From Variovorax boronicumulans (GTDB lineage: Bacteria > Pseudomonadota > Gammaproteobacteria > Burkholderiales > Burkholderiaceae_C), in NCBI RefSeq assembly GCF_029892485.1, contig NZ_JARXVG010000006.1, positions 124,001 through 188,000 on the forward strand: a stretch of DNA of 64,000 bases, read 5' to 3'. The notes below the pieces were generated by a model that was given only the letters and a program-made list of their open reading frames with translations, was not told the DNA's origin and made no database searches. A program made the position numbers and the translations under genes. The first letter of the stretch is position 1. Each line of letters opens with the position of its first letter. Of this stretch, positions 24,768-34,311 are shown piece after piece.

Positions 24768-25877
24768 ATGAAAACGCCCACGACCGCCTTCCCGCTGAAC
24801 GCCTGGTACGCCGCCGCCTACGACGTCGAAGTGCGCCACGCCCTGTTGCCCCGCACCATCTGCAACCAGAAGGTGGTGATGTTCCGCCGCACCGACGGGC
24901 AGGTCGCCGTGCTCGAAGACTCCTGCTGGCACCGCCTCATGCCGCTGTCGCTCGGCCGCCTCGAAGGCGACGAGCTGGTCTGCGGCTACCACGGCCTGGT
25001 CTACAACAGCCAGGGCCGCTGCACCCACATGCCGAGCCAGGAGACGCTCAATCCCTCGGCCTGTGTGCGCAACTTTCCGGTGGTCGAGAAGCACCGCTTC
25101 GTCTGGATCTGGCCCGGCGACCCGGCCAAGGCCGACCCCGCGCTCGTGCCCGACATGCACTGGAACGACGACCCCGCCTGGGCCGGCGACGGCAAGATGA
25201 TCCGCGTCAACTGCGACTACCGGCTCGTGGTCGACAACCTCATGGACTTGACGCACGAGACCTTCGTGCACGGCTCCTCGATCGGCAACCGCGAAGTGGC
25301 CGAGGCGCCATTCGTCGCCACGCACGGCGACCGCTCGGCCACCGTCACGCGCTGGATGGAGAACATCGACGCGCCGCCGTTCTGGGGCGGCCAGATCCGC
25401 CATGCGCGCGGCTACACGGGCAAGGTCGACCGCTGGCAGATCATCCGTTTCGAAGGCCCGTGCACCGTGAACATCGACGTCGGCGTGGCCGAGGCGGGCA
25501 GCGGCGCGGTGCCGAAGGGCGACAACCCCGGCGACCGCGGCAAGGGCGTCAACGGCTACGTGCTCAACACCATCACGCCCGAGACCGACAAGACCTGTCT
25601 CTACTTCTGGGCCTTCGCACGCAACTACTGCATCGGCGAGCAGCGCCTCACGCACGAGCTGCGAGAAGGCGTGGCCGGCATCTTCCGCGAGGACGAGCTG
25701 GTGCTCGAAGCGCAGCAGAAGGCGATGGACGACCACCCCGACCACCAGTTCTACAACCTCAACATCGACGCTGGCTCGATGTGGGCGCGCCGACTGATCG
25801 ACCGCATGGTCGAGAAGGAAAAGCCCGCGCGCGCCGCGATCCCGATCCGACCCGCCGAAGAGAAGCAGGCGGCATGA
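24768..25877 (+). CDS. vanA: Vanillate O-demethylase-type Rieske oxygenase subunit
   Basis: Terminal oxygenase of 369 residues that inserts oxygen into an aromatic methoxy group, releasing formaldehyde. The Rieske cluster is Cys53-x-His55 and Cys72-x2-His75 ('[13 protein letters not shown]', '[10 protein letters not shown]'). The mononuclear iron site is in '[14 protein letters not shown]', with two His and an upstream Asp bridge. The start '[20 protein letters not shown]' is characteristic of the VanA group. It works with the reductase at 26683. Vanillate is the default substrate; other methoxy-aromatic or related acids are possible. The regulator gene start overlaps its stop by 4 bases. Confidence 0.85.
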   Translation: MKTPTTAFPLNAWYAAAYDVEVRHALLPRTICNQKVVMFRRTDGQVAVLEDSCWHRLMPLSLGRLEGDELVCGYHGLVYNSQGRCTHMPSQETLNPSACVRNFPVVEKHRFVWIWPGDPAKADPALVPDMHWNDDPAWAGDGKMIRVNCDYRLVVDNLMDLTHETFVHGSSIGNREVAEAPFVATHGDRSATVTRWMENIDAPPFWGGQIRHARGYTGKVDRWQIIRFEGPCTVNIDVGVAEAGSGAVPKGDNPGDRGKGVNGYVLNTITPETDKTCLYFWAFARNYCIGEQRLTHELREGVAGIFREDELVLEAQQKAMDDHPDHQFYNLNIDAGSMWARRLIDRMVEKEKPARAAIPIRPAEEKQAA

Positions 25878-26647
25878 AGGGCGCTGTGGTTTCCCCCATC
25901 GAGCCCGGCGATACGGGCAGTTCGCAAGCCGTGAAGGCGCAGCTGCGGCTGCGCGAAATGATCCTTGCGGGCGAACTGCCAGGCGGCGCGCGCATCGCCG
26001 AGGTCGCCATCTCCGAACAGCTCGGCGTCTCGCGCACCCCGGTGCGCAGCGCGCTGATGCGGCTCGAACAGGAAGGCCTGCTCGAGGCACTCCCCAACGG
26101 CGGCTATGCGGTGCGCACCTTTTCCGAACGCGACGTGGCCGATGCCATCGAGCTGCGCGGCACGCTCGAAGGGCTGGTCGCACGCCTCGCGGCCGAGCGC
26201 GGCGCCGCGCCGGTGGTGCTGCGCGAGGCACGCGCCTGCCTCACGCGCATCGACGAGCTGCTGCGCGAGCCCGCGCTCGACGACGCGGCGTTCTCCCGCT
26301 ACGTCACGCACAACGAAAAATTCCACGCGCTGCTGTGCGAGATGGCGGGCAGCCCGGTCATCGCGCAGCAGCTGGAACGCGTGGTCAACCTGCCGTTCGC
26401 CTCGCCCTCGGGCTTCGTCATCGTGCAGGCCAATTCGCCGGCTGCGCGCGACATGCTCGTGATCGCGCAGGACCAGCACCTGCAGGTGCTCGACGCCATC
26501 GAGTCCGGCGAAGGCTCGCGTGCCGAGGCGCTGATGCGCGAGCACAGCCGCATTGCGCGCCGCAACCTGCGCGAGGCGCTGCATGGCACGCCGACAGCCG
26601 AGCAGCGCCCGCTGCCCGGCGTGCAATTGATCCGCCGCCGCGGCTGA
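25874..26647 (+). CDS. vanR: GntR-family regulator (FCD domain), VanR-like
   Basis: Regulator of 257 residues lying between the two vanillate demethylase subunit genes. The winged helix covers about residues 18-90 ('[20 protein letters not shown]', '[20 protein letters not shown]') and is followed by an FCD helical domain with ligand-type His in '[15 protein letters not shown]' and '[15 protein letters not shown]'. ATG overlaps the vanA stop (ATGA), so it is made from the same mRNA, implying feedback. VanR repressors of this family respond to vanillate in other bacteria. Putative sites lie at 24685 and 24750. Confidence 0.82.
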   Translation: MKGAVVSPIEPGDTGSSQAVKAQLRLREMILAGELPGGARIAEVAISEQLGVSRTPVRSALMRLEQEGLLEALPNGGYAVRTFSERDVADAIELRGTLEGLVARLAAERGAAPVVLREARACLTRIDELLREPALDDAAFSRYVTHNEKFHALLCEMAGSPVIAQQLERVVNLPFASPSGFVIVQANSPAARDMLVIAQDQHLQVLDAIESGEGSRAEALMREHSRIARRNLREALHGTPTAEQRPLPGVQLIRRRG

Positions 26648-26682
26648 GCGGCTGCCACTATTTCCCCAGTTGGTGTTCCCCG

Positions 26683-27669
26683 ATGAAAAGCGATCTTCAA
26701 TGGATGCAGGCGCAGGTCGCCGCGTTGCGCGACGTCACCCCCACGGTGCGCGAATTCGAACTCCGGCCCGAGTCGGGCTTTGCTGCATCGTATGAGCCCG
26801 GCGCCCATCTGCAGGTGCAGGTGATGACGGCGCAAGGCAGGCTGCAGACGCGCTCCTATTCGCTGGTCGGCGAAGGCGACGGCCAGTGCTGGCGCATCGC
26901 GGTCAAGCGGCTGGACGATGGCCGTGGCGGCTCGCTCGCCATGTGGCAGCTCGCGCCCGGCGACAGGCTGCAGGTGAGCGCGCCGCAGAACCACTTTGCG
27001 CTCGACCTCTCCGCGCCCGGCTACCTGTTGGTGGCGGGCGGCATCGGCATCACGCCATTGGTGCTGATGGCGCAACGCCTTGGCGCGCATGCGAAGCGAA
27101 GCGGCGTGCCCGTGAAGATGCTCTACGGCGCCCGCCATGCCGGCGAGTTCGGCTACCTCTCGCACCTGCAGGAAGCGCTGGGCGAGGGCCTTGTCGCGCA
27201 CGAAGGCTCGGCCCTCATCGACTTCGCCGCCGCCATCGCCGAGCTGCCGCCGGGTGGTCAGCTCTACACCTGCGGCCCGGTGCCGATGCTCGAAGCCGTC
27301 AAGCGCGCCTGGGAAGCGGCCGGCCGTGCCCCCGCTGACCTGCGCTTCGAGACCTTCGGCAGCAGCGGCCGGCTGGCCACGCAGGCCTTCACCGTGCGCA
27401 TTCCGCGGCACGACCTCGCGATCACCGTGCCGGCCGATTGCACGCTGCTCGAAGCGCTCGATGCCGCCGGCGTGCAGACCCTCTGGGACTGCAAGCGCGG
27501 CGAATGTGGCCTCTGCGCCATGGACGTGCTCTCGGTCGACGGCGAGATCGACCACCGCGACGTGTTCCTGAGCGCCCACGAGAAAGCCGCCACCACCCGC
27601 ATCTGCGCCTGCGTTTCACGCGCCGTGGGTACGCTCACGCTCGACTCCGCGTACCGCGCCGACAGCTGA
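26683..27669 (+). CDS. vanB: Vanillate O-demethylase-type reductase subunit
   Basis: Electron-transfer partner of vanA, 328 residues, of the phthalate dioxygenase reductase class. Order: flavin-binding barrel with 'RSYSLVGEG' (about 48-56), NAD-binding domain with 'GGIGITPLVLMA' (about 113-124) and 'YTCGPVPML', then a C-terminal plant-type [2Fe-2S] domain with 'CKRGECGLCAMDV' and a fourth Cys in 'ICACVSRA'. It moves electrons from NADH through FMN to the Rieske cluster. It starts 35 bases after vanR. Confidence 0.88.
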   Translation: MKSDLQWMQAQVAALRDVTPTVREFELRPESGFAASYEPGAHLQVQVMTAQGRLQTRSYSLVGEGDGQCWRIAVKRLDDGRGGSLAMWQLAPGDRLQVSAPQNHFALDLSAPGYLLVAGGIGITPLVLMAQRLGAHAKRSGVPVKMLYGARHAGEFGYLSHLQEALGEGLVAHEGSALIDFAAAIAELPPGGQLYTCGPVPMLEAVKRAWEAAGRAPADLRFETFGSSGRLATQAFTVRIPRHDLAITVPADCTLLEALDAAGVQTLWDCKRGECGLCAMDVLSVDGEIDHRDVFLSAHEKAATTRICACVSRAVGTLTLDSAYRADS

Positions 27670-27675
27670 AGCGCC

Positions 27676-27716
27676 TTGCGCGATCATCGCGCAGTTCATT
27701 TGTTGATCGCGCAACA
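27676..27716. promoter_or_regulatory. Clustered inverted repeats before the LIV-type importer genes
   Basis: TTGCGCGAT (27676-27684) is repeated inverted as ATCGCGCAA (27706-27714), a perfect 9-base match. A third half-site ATCGCGCA lies at 27686-27693 and forms GCGCGAT-C-ATCGCGC with the first. Such multiple half-sites are common for IclR- or MarR-type operators. The block sits about 106 bases before the receptor gene. The regulator is unknown. Confidence 0.5.
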
Positions 27717-27821
27717 AAGGTCCACAGGGGTCGCCGGCTAGGTGATTGCCTGCTCCGCCGAATGTTGCAAAGTGTTCACAATTGGCCCCGGTTTCGCATT
27801 CCGTCTCTCAAGGAAAACCTC

Positions 27822-29009
27822 ATGCAAAGACGCCATCTCATCCAGACCGCAGGCCTCTCGGCGATTGCGCTCGCCACCGCGCTCGCCCTGCCGCTGGCCA
27901 GCGCCCAGAACAGCAACACCTTCAAGATCGGGCTCATCCTGCCGATGACCGGGCAGCAGGCCTCCACCGGCCGGCAGATCGAAGCCGCCGCGCGCCTGTA
28001 CATGGCGCAAAACGGCGACACCGTGGCGGGCAAGAAGATCGAGCTGATCGTCAAGGACGACGTGGCCACGCCCGACGTCACCAAGCGTCTCGCGCAGGAA
28101 CTCATCGTCAACGACAAGGTGAACGTGATCGCGGGCTTCGGCGTCACGCCGGCCGCCCTGGCCGCCGCGCCGCTGGCCACGCAATCGAAGACGCCGCAGG
28201 TCGTGATGGCCGCTGCCACCTCCAGCATCACCGAGGCCTCGCCCTACATCGTGCGCACCAGCTTCACGCTGCCGCAGGTGTCGGTGGTCATGGGCGACTG
28301 GGCGCCGAAGAATGGCGTGAAGACGGTGGTCACGCTGGTGGCCGACTACGGCCCCGGCAACGACGCCGAGAAGTTCTTCAGCGAGCGCTTCCAGCTCAAC
28401 GGCGGCAAGGTGATCGAAAAACTTCGCGTGCCGCTGCGCAACCCCGACTTCGCACCGTTCCTGCAGAAGGTGCGCGACGCCAAGCCCGACGCGCTGTTCG
28501 TCTTCGTGCCCTCGGGCGCGGGCGCGGCGGTGATGAAGCAGTTTCTGGAACGCGGCATGGACAAGGCCGGCATCAAGCTGATCGCCACCGGCGACGTGAC
28601 CGACGACGATCAACTCAACGACATGGGCGACGGTGCGCTGGGCGTGGTCACTTCGCACCACTACTCGACCGCTCACCCCTCGGCGCTGAACAAGAAGTTC
28701 GTCGAGGCCTTCCAGAAAGCCAACCCCAAGATGCGTCCCAACTTCATGGCCGTGGGCGGCTATGACGGCATGCGCGTGATCTACGAAGCGCTCAAGGCCA
28801 CCAAGGGCCAGGGTGGCGGCGAAGCGCTGCTGGCGGCCATGAAGGGCCAGGTCTTCGAGAGCCCGCGCGGTCAGGTGCTCATCGATGCGCAGACGCGCGA
28901 CATCGTTCAGGACGTATACCTGCGCAAGGTCGAGAAGAAGGACGGGCAGCTCTACAACGTGGAGTTCGATGTGATCAAGGGTGTGAAGGACCCGGGCAAG
29001 GCGAAGTAA
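27822..29009 (+). CDS. LIV-type ABC transporter periplasmic receptor
   Basis: Periplasmic binding protein of 395 residues, type I fold. The signal peptide runs to 'LASAQN' and is followed by 'FKIGLILPMTGQQASTGRQI', 'KKIELIVKDDVATPDVTKRL', 'VNVIAGFGVTPAALAAAPL' and 'YIVRTSFTLPQVSVVMGDW', all typical of the Peripla_BP_6 family. AAGGA precedes ATG 27822. Members of this group bind aromatic acids in several alpha- and betaproteobacteria as well as branched-chain amino acids. Here the adjacent van genes favour an aromatic acid. The remaining importer genes follow after a 218-base gap filled by a palindromic element. Confidence 0.88.
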   Translation: MQRRHLIQTAGLSAIALATALALPLASAQNSNTFKIGLILPMTGQQASTGRQIEAAARLYMAQNGDTVAGKKIELIVKDDVATPDVTKRLAQELIVNDKVNVIAGFGVTPAALAAAPLATQSKTPQVVMAAATSSITEASPYIVRTSFTLPQVSVVMGDWAPKNGVKTVVTLVADYGPGNDAEKFFSERFQLNGGKVIEKLRVPLRNPDFAPFLQKVRDAKPDALFVFVPSGAGAAVMKQFLERGMDKAGIKLIATGDVTDDDQLNDMGDGALGVVTSHHYSTAHPSALNKKFVEAFQKANPKMRPNFMAVGGYDGMRVIYEALKATKGQGGGEALLAAMKGQVFESPRGQVLIDAQTRDIVQDVYLRKVEKKDGQLYNVEFDVIKGVKDPGKAK

Positions 29010-29040
29010 CTTTTGTGCTTTTGGGGTGAGGTGCGCTGCT

Positions 29041-29186
29041 GTTCAGGGCGGCAATCACGCCGACGGGGTGCCTTGCTCCGCGAATGTCCCCCGGCCTTCG
29101 GCCTCCTCCTTGATTTCGCTGCGCAAGGCACCCCATCGGCGTGATCGCCTCAGAGCCGTGGTCGATCAGCTGCACCCGCCCTGAAC
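29041..29186. repeat. Nested inverted-repeat element within the importer operon
   Basis: A 146-base element fills most of the 218-base gap between receptor and permease. Outer arms GTTCAGGGCGG (29041-29051) and its exact inverse (29176-29186) enclose inner 23-base arms at 29054-29076 and 29123-29145 that pair in 22 of 23 positions. A small GGCC-TTC-GGCC hairpin (29093-29103) sits near the centre. There is no open frame of note inside. It could be a dispersed MITE-like or REP-like unit and may reduce permease expression relative to the receptor. Confidence 0.75.
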
Positions 29187-29227
29187 AACAGCATCCAGAA
29201 CGAACGCACCAGACGCAGACAACAGAC

Positions 29228-30100
29228 ATGCTGACCATTCTTTTCGACGGCATCGCCTACGGCATGCTGCTTTTCGTTCTCGCCGTCGGCCTGGCCGTCA
29301 CGCTCGGGCTGATGAACTTCATCAACCTTGCGCACGGCGCCTTCGCCATGGCGGGCGGCTACCTCACCGTGTTCGCGATGCAGAAGCTTGGCCTGCCGTT
29401 CCTGGCCTGCCTGCCGCTCGCGTTCATCGTCGTTGCGCTCGCTGGAGCCTTGCTCGAACGCACGCTCTACCGGCCGATGTACGGCAAGCCGCATCTGGAC
29501 CAGGTGCTCTTTTCGATCGGCCTTGCGTTCATGGCCGTGGCGGCGGTCGACTACTTCGTCGGCTCGTCGCAGCAGAACCTGCAGTTGCCCGAGTGGCTGC
29601 GCGGCCGCAGCGAGTTTGGCGACGGCGCATTCCTGCTCGGCATGGGCCACTACCGCATCTTCATCATTGCTGTATGTGCGGTACTCACCGTGGTGCTGCA
29701 GCTCATCCTCTCGAAGACGCGCTTCGGCAGCCGGCTGCGAGCCGCCGTCGACGACCCGCGCGTGGCGGCGGGCTTGGGCATCAACGTGAACATCGTGTTC
29801 CTGATGACCTTTGCCGTGGGCTCGGGTCTGGCGGGGCTGGGCGGTGCGCTGGGTGCTGAAATTCTCGGACTCGATCCGACCTTTCCGCTCAAGTACATGA
29901 TCTATTTCCTGATCGTGGTGTCGGTCGGCGGAACCTCGTCGATCACCGGGCCGCTCGCGGCGGCGCTGCTCCTGGGCATTGCCGACGTGGCGGGCAAGTA
30001 CTTCATTCCGAAGATGGGCGCGTTCACGGTCTATCTGCTGATGATCCTGATCCTGATGTGGCGGCCGCAGGGCCTGTTCACTCGCAAGGGAGGCCGTTGA
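29228..30100 (+). CDS. livH: LIV-type ABC transporter permease (LivH-like)
   Basis: Inner-membrane permease of 290 residues with about eight hydrophobic spans. It starts 'MLTILFDGIAYGMLLFVLAV' and shows '[20 protein letters not shown]', the conserved first-half motif of the family, and 'VVSVGGTSSITGPLAAALLL' near the C-terminus. ATG 29228 is preferred over the in-frame Met 29141, which lies within the inverted-repeat element. Stop and next start are adjacent without overlap. It pairs with the following permease. Confidence 0.9.
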   Translation: MLTILFDGIAYGMLLFVLAVGLAVTLGLMNFINLAHGAFAMAGGYLTVFAMQKLGLPFLACLPLAFIVVALAGALLERTLYRPMYGKPHLDQVLFSIGLAFMAVAAVDYFVGSSQQNLQLPEWLRGRSEFGDGAFLLGMGHYRIFIIAVCAVLTVVLQLILSKTRFGSRLRAAVDDPRVAAGLGINVNIVFLMTFAVGSGLAGLGGALGAEILGLDPTFPLKYMIYFLIVVSVGGTSSITGPLAAALLLGIADVAGKYFIPKMGAFTVYLLMILILMWRPQGLFTRKGGR

Positions 30101-31099
30101 ATGAACACGCCTTCTTCTCCAATGGCTTATGAATCGGCCCTGCTGCGCACCGCGCGCTGGCGGCCCTGGGAGTTCGTGGTCTGGGCAGTGGCCTTCGCGC
30201 TGCCGCTGGTCGTGCCCTCGCACTCGCTGCTGGTCAACGAGATCGCCATCGTCGCGCTGTTCGCGATGTCGCTCGACCTGATCCTCGGCTACACCGGCAT
30301 CGTGTCGCTCGGCCATGCCGCATTCTTCGGCTTCGGCGCGTATGCGGCGGCGCTGTTCGCCAAGCTGGTGATGCCGGACCCCACCGTGGGGCTGGTGGTC
30401 GCGACCGTGCTCTCGGCGCTGCTCGGCCTCGTGGCCAGCGTGACGATCCTGCGCGGCACCGACCTCACGCGGCTGATGGTCACGCTCGGCACCGCGCTGC
30501 TGCTGCTGGAACTGGCCAACAAGCTCGACTGGCTCACCGGCGGCGCCGACGGCCTGCAGGGCGTGGTGATGGGGCCGGTGCTCGGCCTCTTCGAGTTCGA
30601 CCTGTACGGCCGCACGGCCGCCTGGTATTCGCTGGCGGTGATGCTGGTGCTGTTCCTGGTGATGCGCCGGCTGGTGCATTCGCCGTTCGGCGCGACGCTC
30701 AAGGCGATCCGCGACAACCGGCTGCGTGCGATGGCCATCGGAATTCCGGTGGTGTCGCGGCTTGCGGTCATCTACACCGTGGCGGCAGGCATCGCCGGCG
30801 CGGCGGGTGCCCTGCTCGCGCAGACCACCGGCTTCGCCTCGCTCGACGTGCTGGCCTTCGACCGCTCGGCCGACGTGTTGCTGATGCTGGTGATCGGCGG
30901 CGTGGGCTGGCTCTATGGCGGCGTGGCGGGCGCCATCGTCTTCAAGCTGCTGCAGACCTGGCTCTCTGCCGTGACGCCGCAGTATTGGATGTTCTGGATC
31001 GGCCTCATCCTCGTGCTGCTGGTGCTCGTGGGGCGCGACCGGCTGCTCAAGCCATGGACGTGGTTCGGCGCGACGAAGAAGAAGGGCGGTGCCGCATGA
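30101..31099 (+). CDS. livM: LIV-type ABC transporter permease (LivM-like)
   Basis: Second permease, 332 residues, with a hydrophilic N-terminus and about nine hydrophobic spans. Family hallmarks are 'LDLILGYTGIVSLGHAAFFG' and 'GVGWLYGGVAGAIVFKLLQT'; 'KAIRDNRLRAMAIGIP' is the cytoplasmic loop that contacts the ATPase. ATG 30101 follows the previous stop directly and the stop overlaps the next start by 4 bases. Confidence 0.9.
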   Translation: MNTPSSPMAYESALLRTARWRPWEFVVWAVAFALPLVVPSHSLLVNEIAIVALFAMSLDLILGYTGIVSLGHAAFFGFGAYAAALFAKLVMPDPTVGLVVATVLSALLGLVASVTILRGTDLTRLMVTLGTALLLLELANKLDWLTGGADGLQGVVMGPVLGLFEFDLYGRTAAWYSLAVMLVLFLVMRRLVHSPFGATLKAIRDNRLRAMAIGIPVVSRLAVIYTVAAGIAGAAGALLAQTTGFASLDVLAFDRSADVLLMLVIGGVGWLYGGVAGAIVFKLLQTWLSAVTPQYWMFWIGLILVLLVLVGRDRLLKPWTWFGATKKKGGAA

Positions 31100-31858
31100 C
31101 CACCACCACTGACACCGTGCTTTCGACGCAAGGCCTGGTGATGCGCTTCGGCGGCATCACGGCCACCAACAACGTCACGATGGAACTCAAGCGCGGCGCA
31201 CGCCATGCGCTGATCGGCCCGAACGGCGCCGGCAAGACCACGCTGATCAACCTGCTGACGGGCGTGCTCACGCCGACCGAAGGCCGCATCACGCTGCTCG
31301 GCGAAGACATCACCACGCTCGCGCCGCACAAGCGGGTGGCGCGCGGGCTGGTGCGCACCTTCCAGATCAACCAGCTGTTCGATTCGATGACGCCGCTGGA
31401 GACGTTGGCGCTCGTGGTGTCGCAACAGAAGGGCATTGCCGCGCAATGGTGGCGGCCGCTCGGCGGCACCAAGGGCATCGCGGAACGTGCGGGGCAACTG
31501 CTGGAGCAGTTCCACCTGGCGGACGTCGCCAAACAGCAGACCAAGTTCATGGCCTACGGCAAGCGCCGCCTGCTGGAGATCGCCATTGCGCTCGCCTGCG
31601 AGCCGCGCGTGCTGCTGCTCGACGAGCCCGTGGCGGGCGTGCCCGCCGGCGAGCGCGAGGAGCTGCTGGAGACCGTGGCCGCGCTGCCGGCCGATGTGTC
31701 GGTGCTGCTGATCGAGCACGACATGGACCTGGTGTTCAGCTTTGCCACGCGGATGACCGTGCTGGTCAACGGCACGCTGCTGACCGAAGGCGACCCCGAG
31801 ACCATTGCCAACGATCCGAAGGTCAAAGAGGTCTACCTGGGTCACGGGGAGAACGCCC

Positions 31859-31866
<8 letters not shown>
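31096..31866 (+). CDS. livG: LIV-type ABC transporter ATPase (LivG-like)
   Basis: ATPase of 256 residues. Walker A is 'GPNGAGKTTLIN', the Q-loop is in 'RTFQINQLF', and Walker B is 'LLLLDEPVAGVP', followed by the His switch in 'LLIEHDMDLVF'. The signature region reads 'MAYGKRRLLEIAIALA', the LivG-type variant of LSGGQ. The BCA C-terminal extension 'PKVKEVYLG' is present. Start overlaps livM by 4 bases and its end overlaps livF by 8. Confidence 0.92.
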
Positions 31867-32563
<697 letters not shown>

Positions 32564-32567
32564 CGCT

Positions 32568-33308
32568 TCAGATCGCGCAGCCGTCGGGGCCGCACGTCGG
32601 TGCCGTCGATGCAGCCGCGGCCGCCCCGGCAAGCTGCGAGGGAGCGACGAACCCCTTGAGGTGCGCCTTCCAGTCCTCGGCCCGGCCGAGCCAGGGGCCG
32701 ATGTCGATCCGGCTTGCAGTGCCGTCGGCCTGCGCCAGCACGAAAGTCGGAAAACCCTGTCCGCCCGAACGTTGCAGCAACTGGCGGCTCGCGGCGAAAT
32801 GCTGCGAAGTCGCTTCGCCGGACAGGCGTGCGAAAGCCGATGCGAAAGCTTCGGCATCGAAGCCGAGTTCGATGGCCAGGGCCATGAGCACGTCGACGTC
32901 GGCCACGCGCCGGCCTTCGACGTAATGCGCGCGCTGCAGGCGATGGGCCATGTCGAGGCCCCCGCCCGCGCGCAGCGACTCGGCCGCAAGGATCGCGGTG
33001 GTCGGCGGTTCGGAGTCCATCACCGCGCCGGTGTCGCGCAGCAGTCCCTCGAAGTACGCCTCGCCGAACGGCTGGCCGGAGAGTTCGGCGATGCGCCGGT
33101 CGTGCGGCAGCACGTATTCGCGCCACTGCGGCGAGATCGCGCGGCGGTTCGCGCCGGTCATCATGCCGCCGCCGTGGAACTCGACCGCAAGGCCCGGCAC
33201 GCTGCGCGCCGCATCGACCAGCGGCGCCGCGGCGTAGCACCAGCCGCACATCGGATCGAAGATGTAGTGCAGCGTGGCCGCGTTCGGGGTGTCGTTCACT
33301 GCGGCCAT
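32568..33308 (-). CDS. DsbA/FrnE-like thioredoxin-fold protein
   Basis: 246-residue protein with a CxxC site 'DPMCGWCYAAAPL' at about residues 19-31 and a helical insertion typical of the DsbA/FrnE family, plus the cis-Pro loop 'GGQGFPTFVLA'. No signal peptide, so probably cytoplasmic. The C-terminus ends 'PTCGPDGCAI', a second Cys pair that could bind metal or form a disulfide. ATG 33308 has GGGAGA upstream and overlaps the metallo-hydrolase stop by 13 bases, so the two are coupled. The specific partner is unknown. Confidence 0.82.
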   Translation of the reverse strand: MAAVNDTPNAATLHYIFDPMCGWCYAAAPLVDAARSVPGLAVEFHGGGMMTGANRRAISPQWREYVLPHDRRIAELSGQPFGEAYFEGLLRDTGAVMDSEPPTTAILAAESLRAGGGLDMAHRLQRAHYVEGRRVADVDVLMALAIELGFDAEAFASAFARLSGEATSQHFAASRQLLQRSGGQGFPTFVLAQADGTASRIDIGPWLGRAEDWKAHLKGFVAPSQLAGAAAAASTAPTCGPDGCAI

Positions 33309-34195
33309 TTCATTTCTCCCTTGATGACCTTGGCGCCCAGTTCGAGCGATGAGGTGCCTTCCAGCTTCGGGTAGCGCTTCTTCATCGCGGCGATGAGCGC
33401 GGCGGAGTCCTTGGCCTTCTTCGCTTCGGTCTCGAAGGCCTGCAGGTAGCCGCGGGTGAACTTCACCGAGGCGACGGTGTAGGGCGCGCTGCCGTTCGCG
33501 TTCGGCAGGTAGTGGCCGGGCACCACGGTCTTGGGATGCAGGGCTTCGATGTGGCCCAGCGTCTTGAGCCAGTCGCTGCGGGAAGCGGGCGTCTGCGTGT
33601 CGGCGATCCACACGTGGATGTTGGCCGACACCGGAATGCCGCCGACCACGGCCTTCAGCGAGGGAATCCACGCGAAGGTGCGCTCGGGCGTGGGGCTGTC
33701 GAGCCCGACGATCTGGATCTTGCGGCCTTCGAGCTCCAGGCTGTCGCCCGAGAGCGGCTGCGGCACGACCACCGCCTTGGGTGCGTTGTCCTTCAAGATC
33801 GGGCCCCAGTGCGCGAGCTTGCCGTCCTTCGATGCCTGGATCGCGGCCACCGTCTGCGGCGTGGCGAGGATCTTCGCGTCGGGAAAGGCGGCCTGGATCA
33901 CGTCGAGGCCGAAGTAGTAGTCGGGGTCGCTGTGGCTGATGTAGACAGTGGTCAGCTTCTTGCCGCTGGCCTTGATCTTCTGCACCAGCGCCTCGGCGTC
34001 GTTGCGCTGGAATTGCGCGTCGATCAGCACGGCATCGGTCTGGCCGGTGATGAGCTCGGACGACACCGGGAACATCGACTTGGCGCCGGGGTTGTACACG
34101 TCGAGCTTGAGCGGCTCGGCGGCCTGGGCGGCCAGGGGTGCGAGCGCCAAGGTGGCGGAAAGGGTAGCGGCGGAAATCAGGGCTCTGCGGAACAT
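33296..34195 (-). CDS. Exported metallo-beta-lactamase-fold protein with altered metal motif
   Basis: 299-residue protein with a Sec signal ending 'LAAQAAEP'. The MBL fold is recognisable by 'DAVLIDAQFQRNDAEALV', 'TTVYISHSDPDYYFGLDVIQ' and 'KTVVPGHYLPN'. The canonical HxHxDH is here His88-x-Asp90-x-Asp92-Tyr93, so one ligand His is replaced by Asp and another by Tyr; metal binding may be changed or limited to one site. The start at 34195 is chosen for its signal peptide. It precedes the DsbA-like gene and may be its redox client or partner. Substrate unknown. Confidence 0.8.
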   Translation of the reverse strand: MFRRALISAATLSATLALAPLAAQAAEPLKLDVYNPGAKSMFPVSSELITGQTDAVLIDAQFQRNDAEALVQKIKASGKKLTTVYISHSDPDYYFGLDVIQAAFPDAKILATPQTVAAIQASKDGKLAHWGPILKDNAPKAVVVPQPLSGDSLELEGRKIQIVGLDSPTPERTFAWIPSLKAVVGGIPVSANIHVWIADTQTPASRSDWLKTLGHIEALHPKTVVPGHYLPNANGSAPYTVASVKFTRGYLQAFETEAKKAKDSAALIAAMKKRYPKLEGTSSLELGAKVIKGEMKWPQ

Positions 34196-34311
34196 GGCGG
34201 GTCTTTCGGTCGGTTGGATGAAGGTGACAGCGAACAGACCGGATGTTAGGTTGCACGAAACGAAACAAAAACCATCGCCATCGCAATGGATCGTTTCCGT
34301 TATCGGACGAA

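Noticed and set aside
29041..29186. Insertion sequence with transposase
   Set aside because: Only 146 bases with no coding frame; at most a non-autonomous element.
29141..29227. Longer start for the LivH-like permease
   Set aside because: The extra 29 residues lie within the inverted-repeat element and lack homology to permease N-termini.
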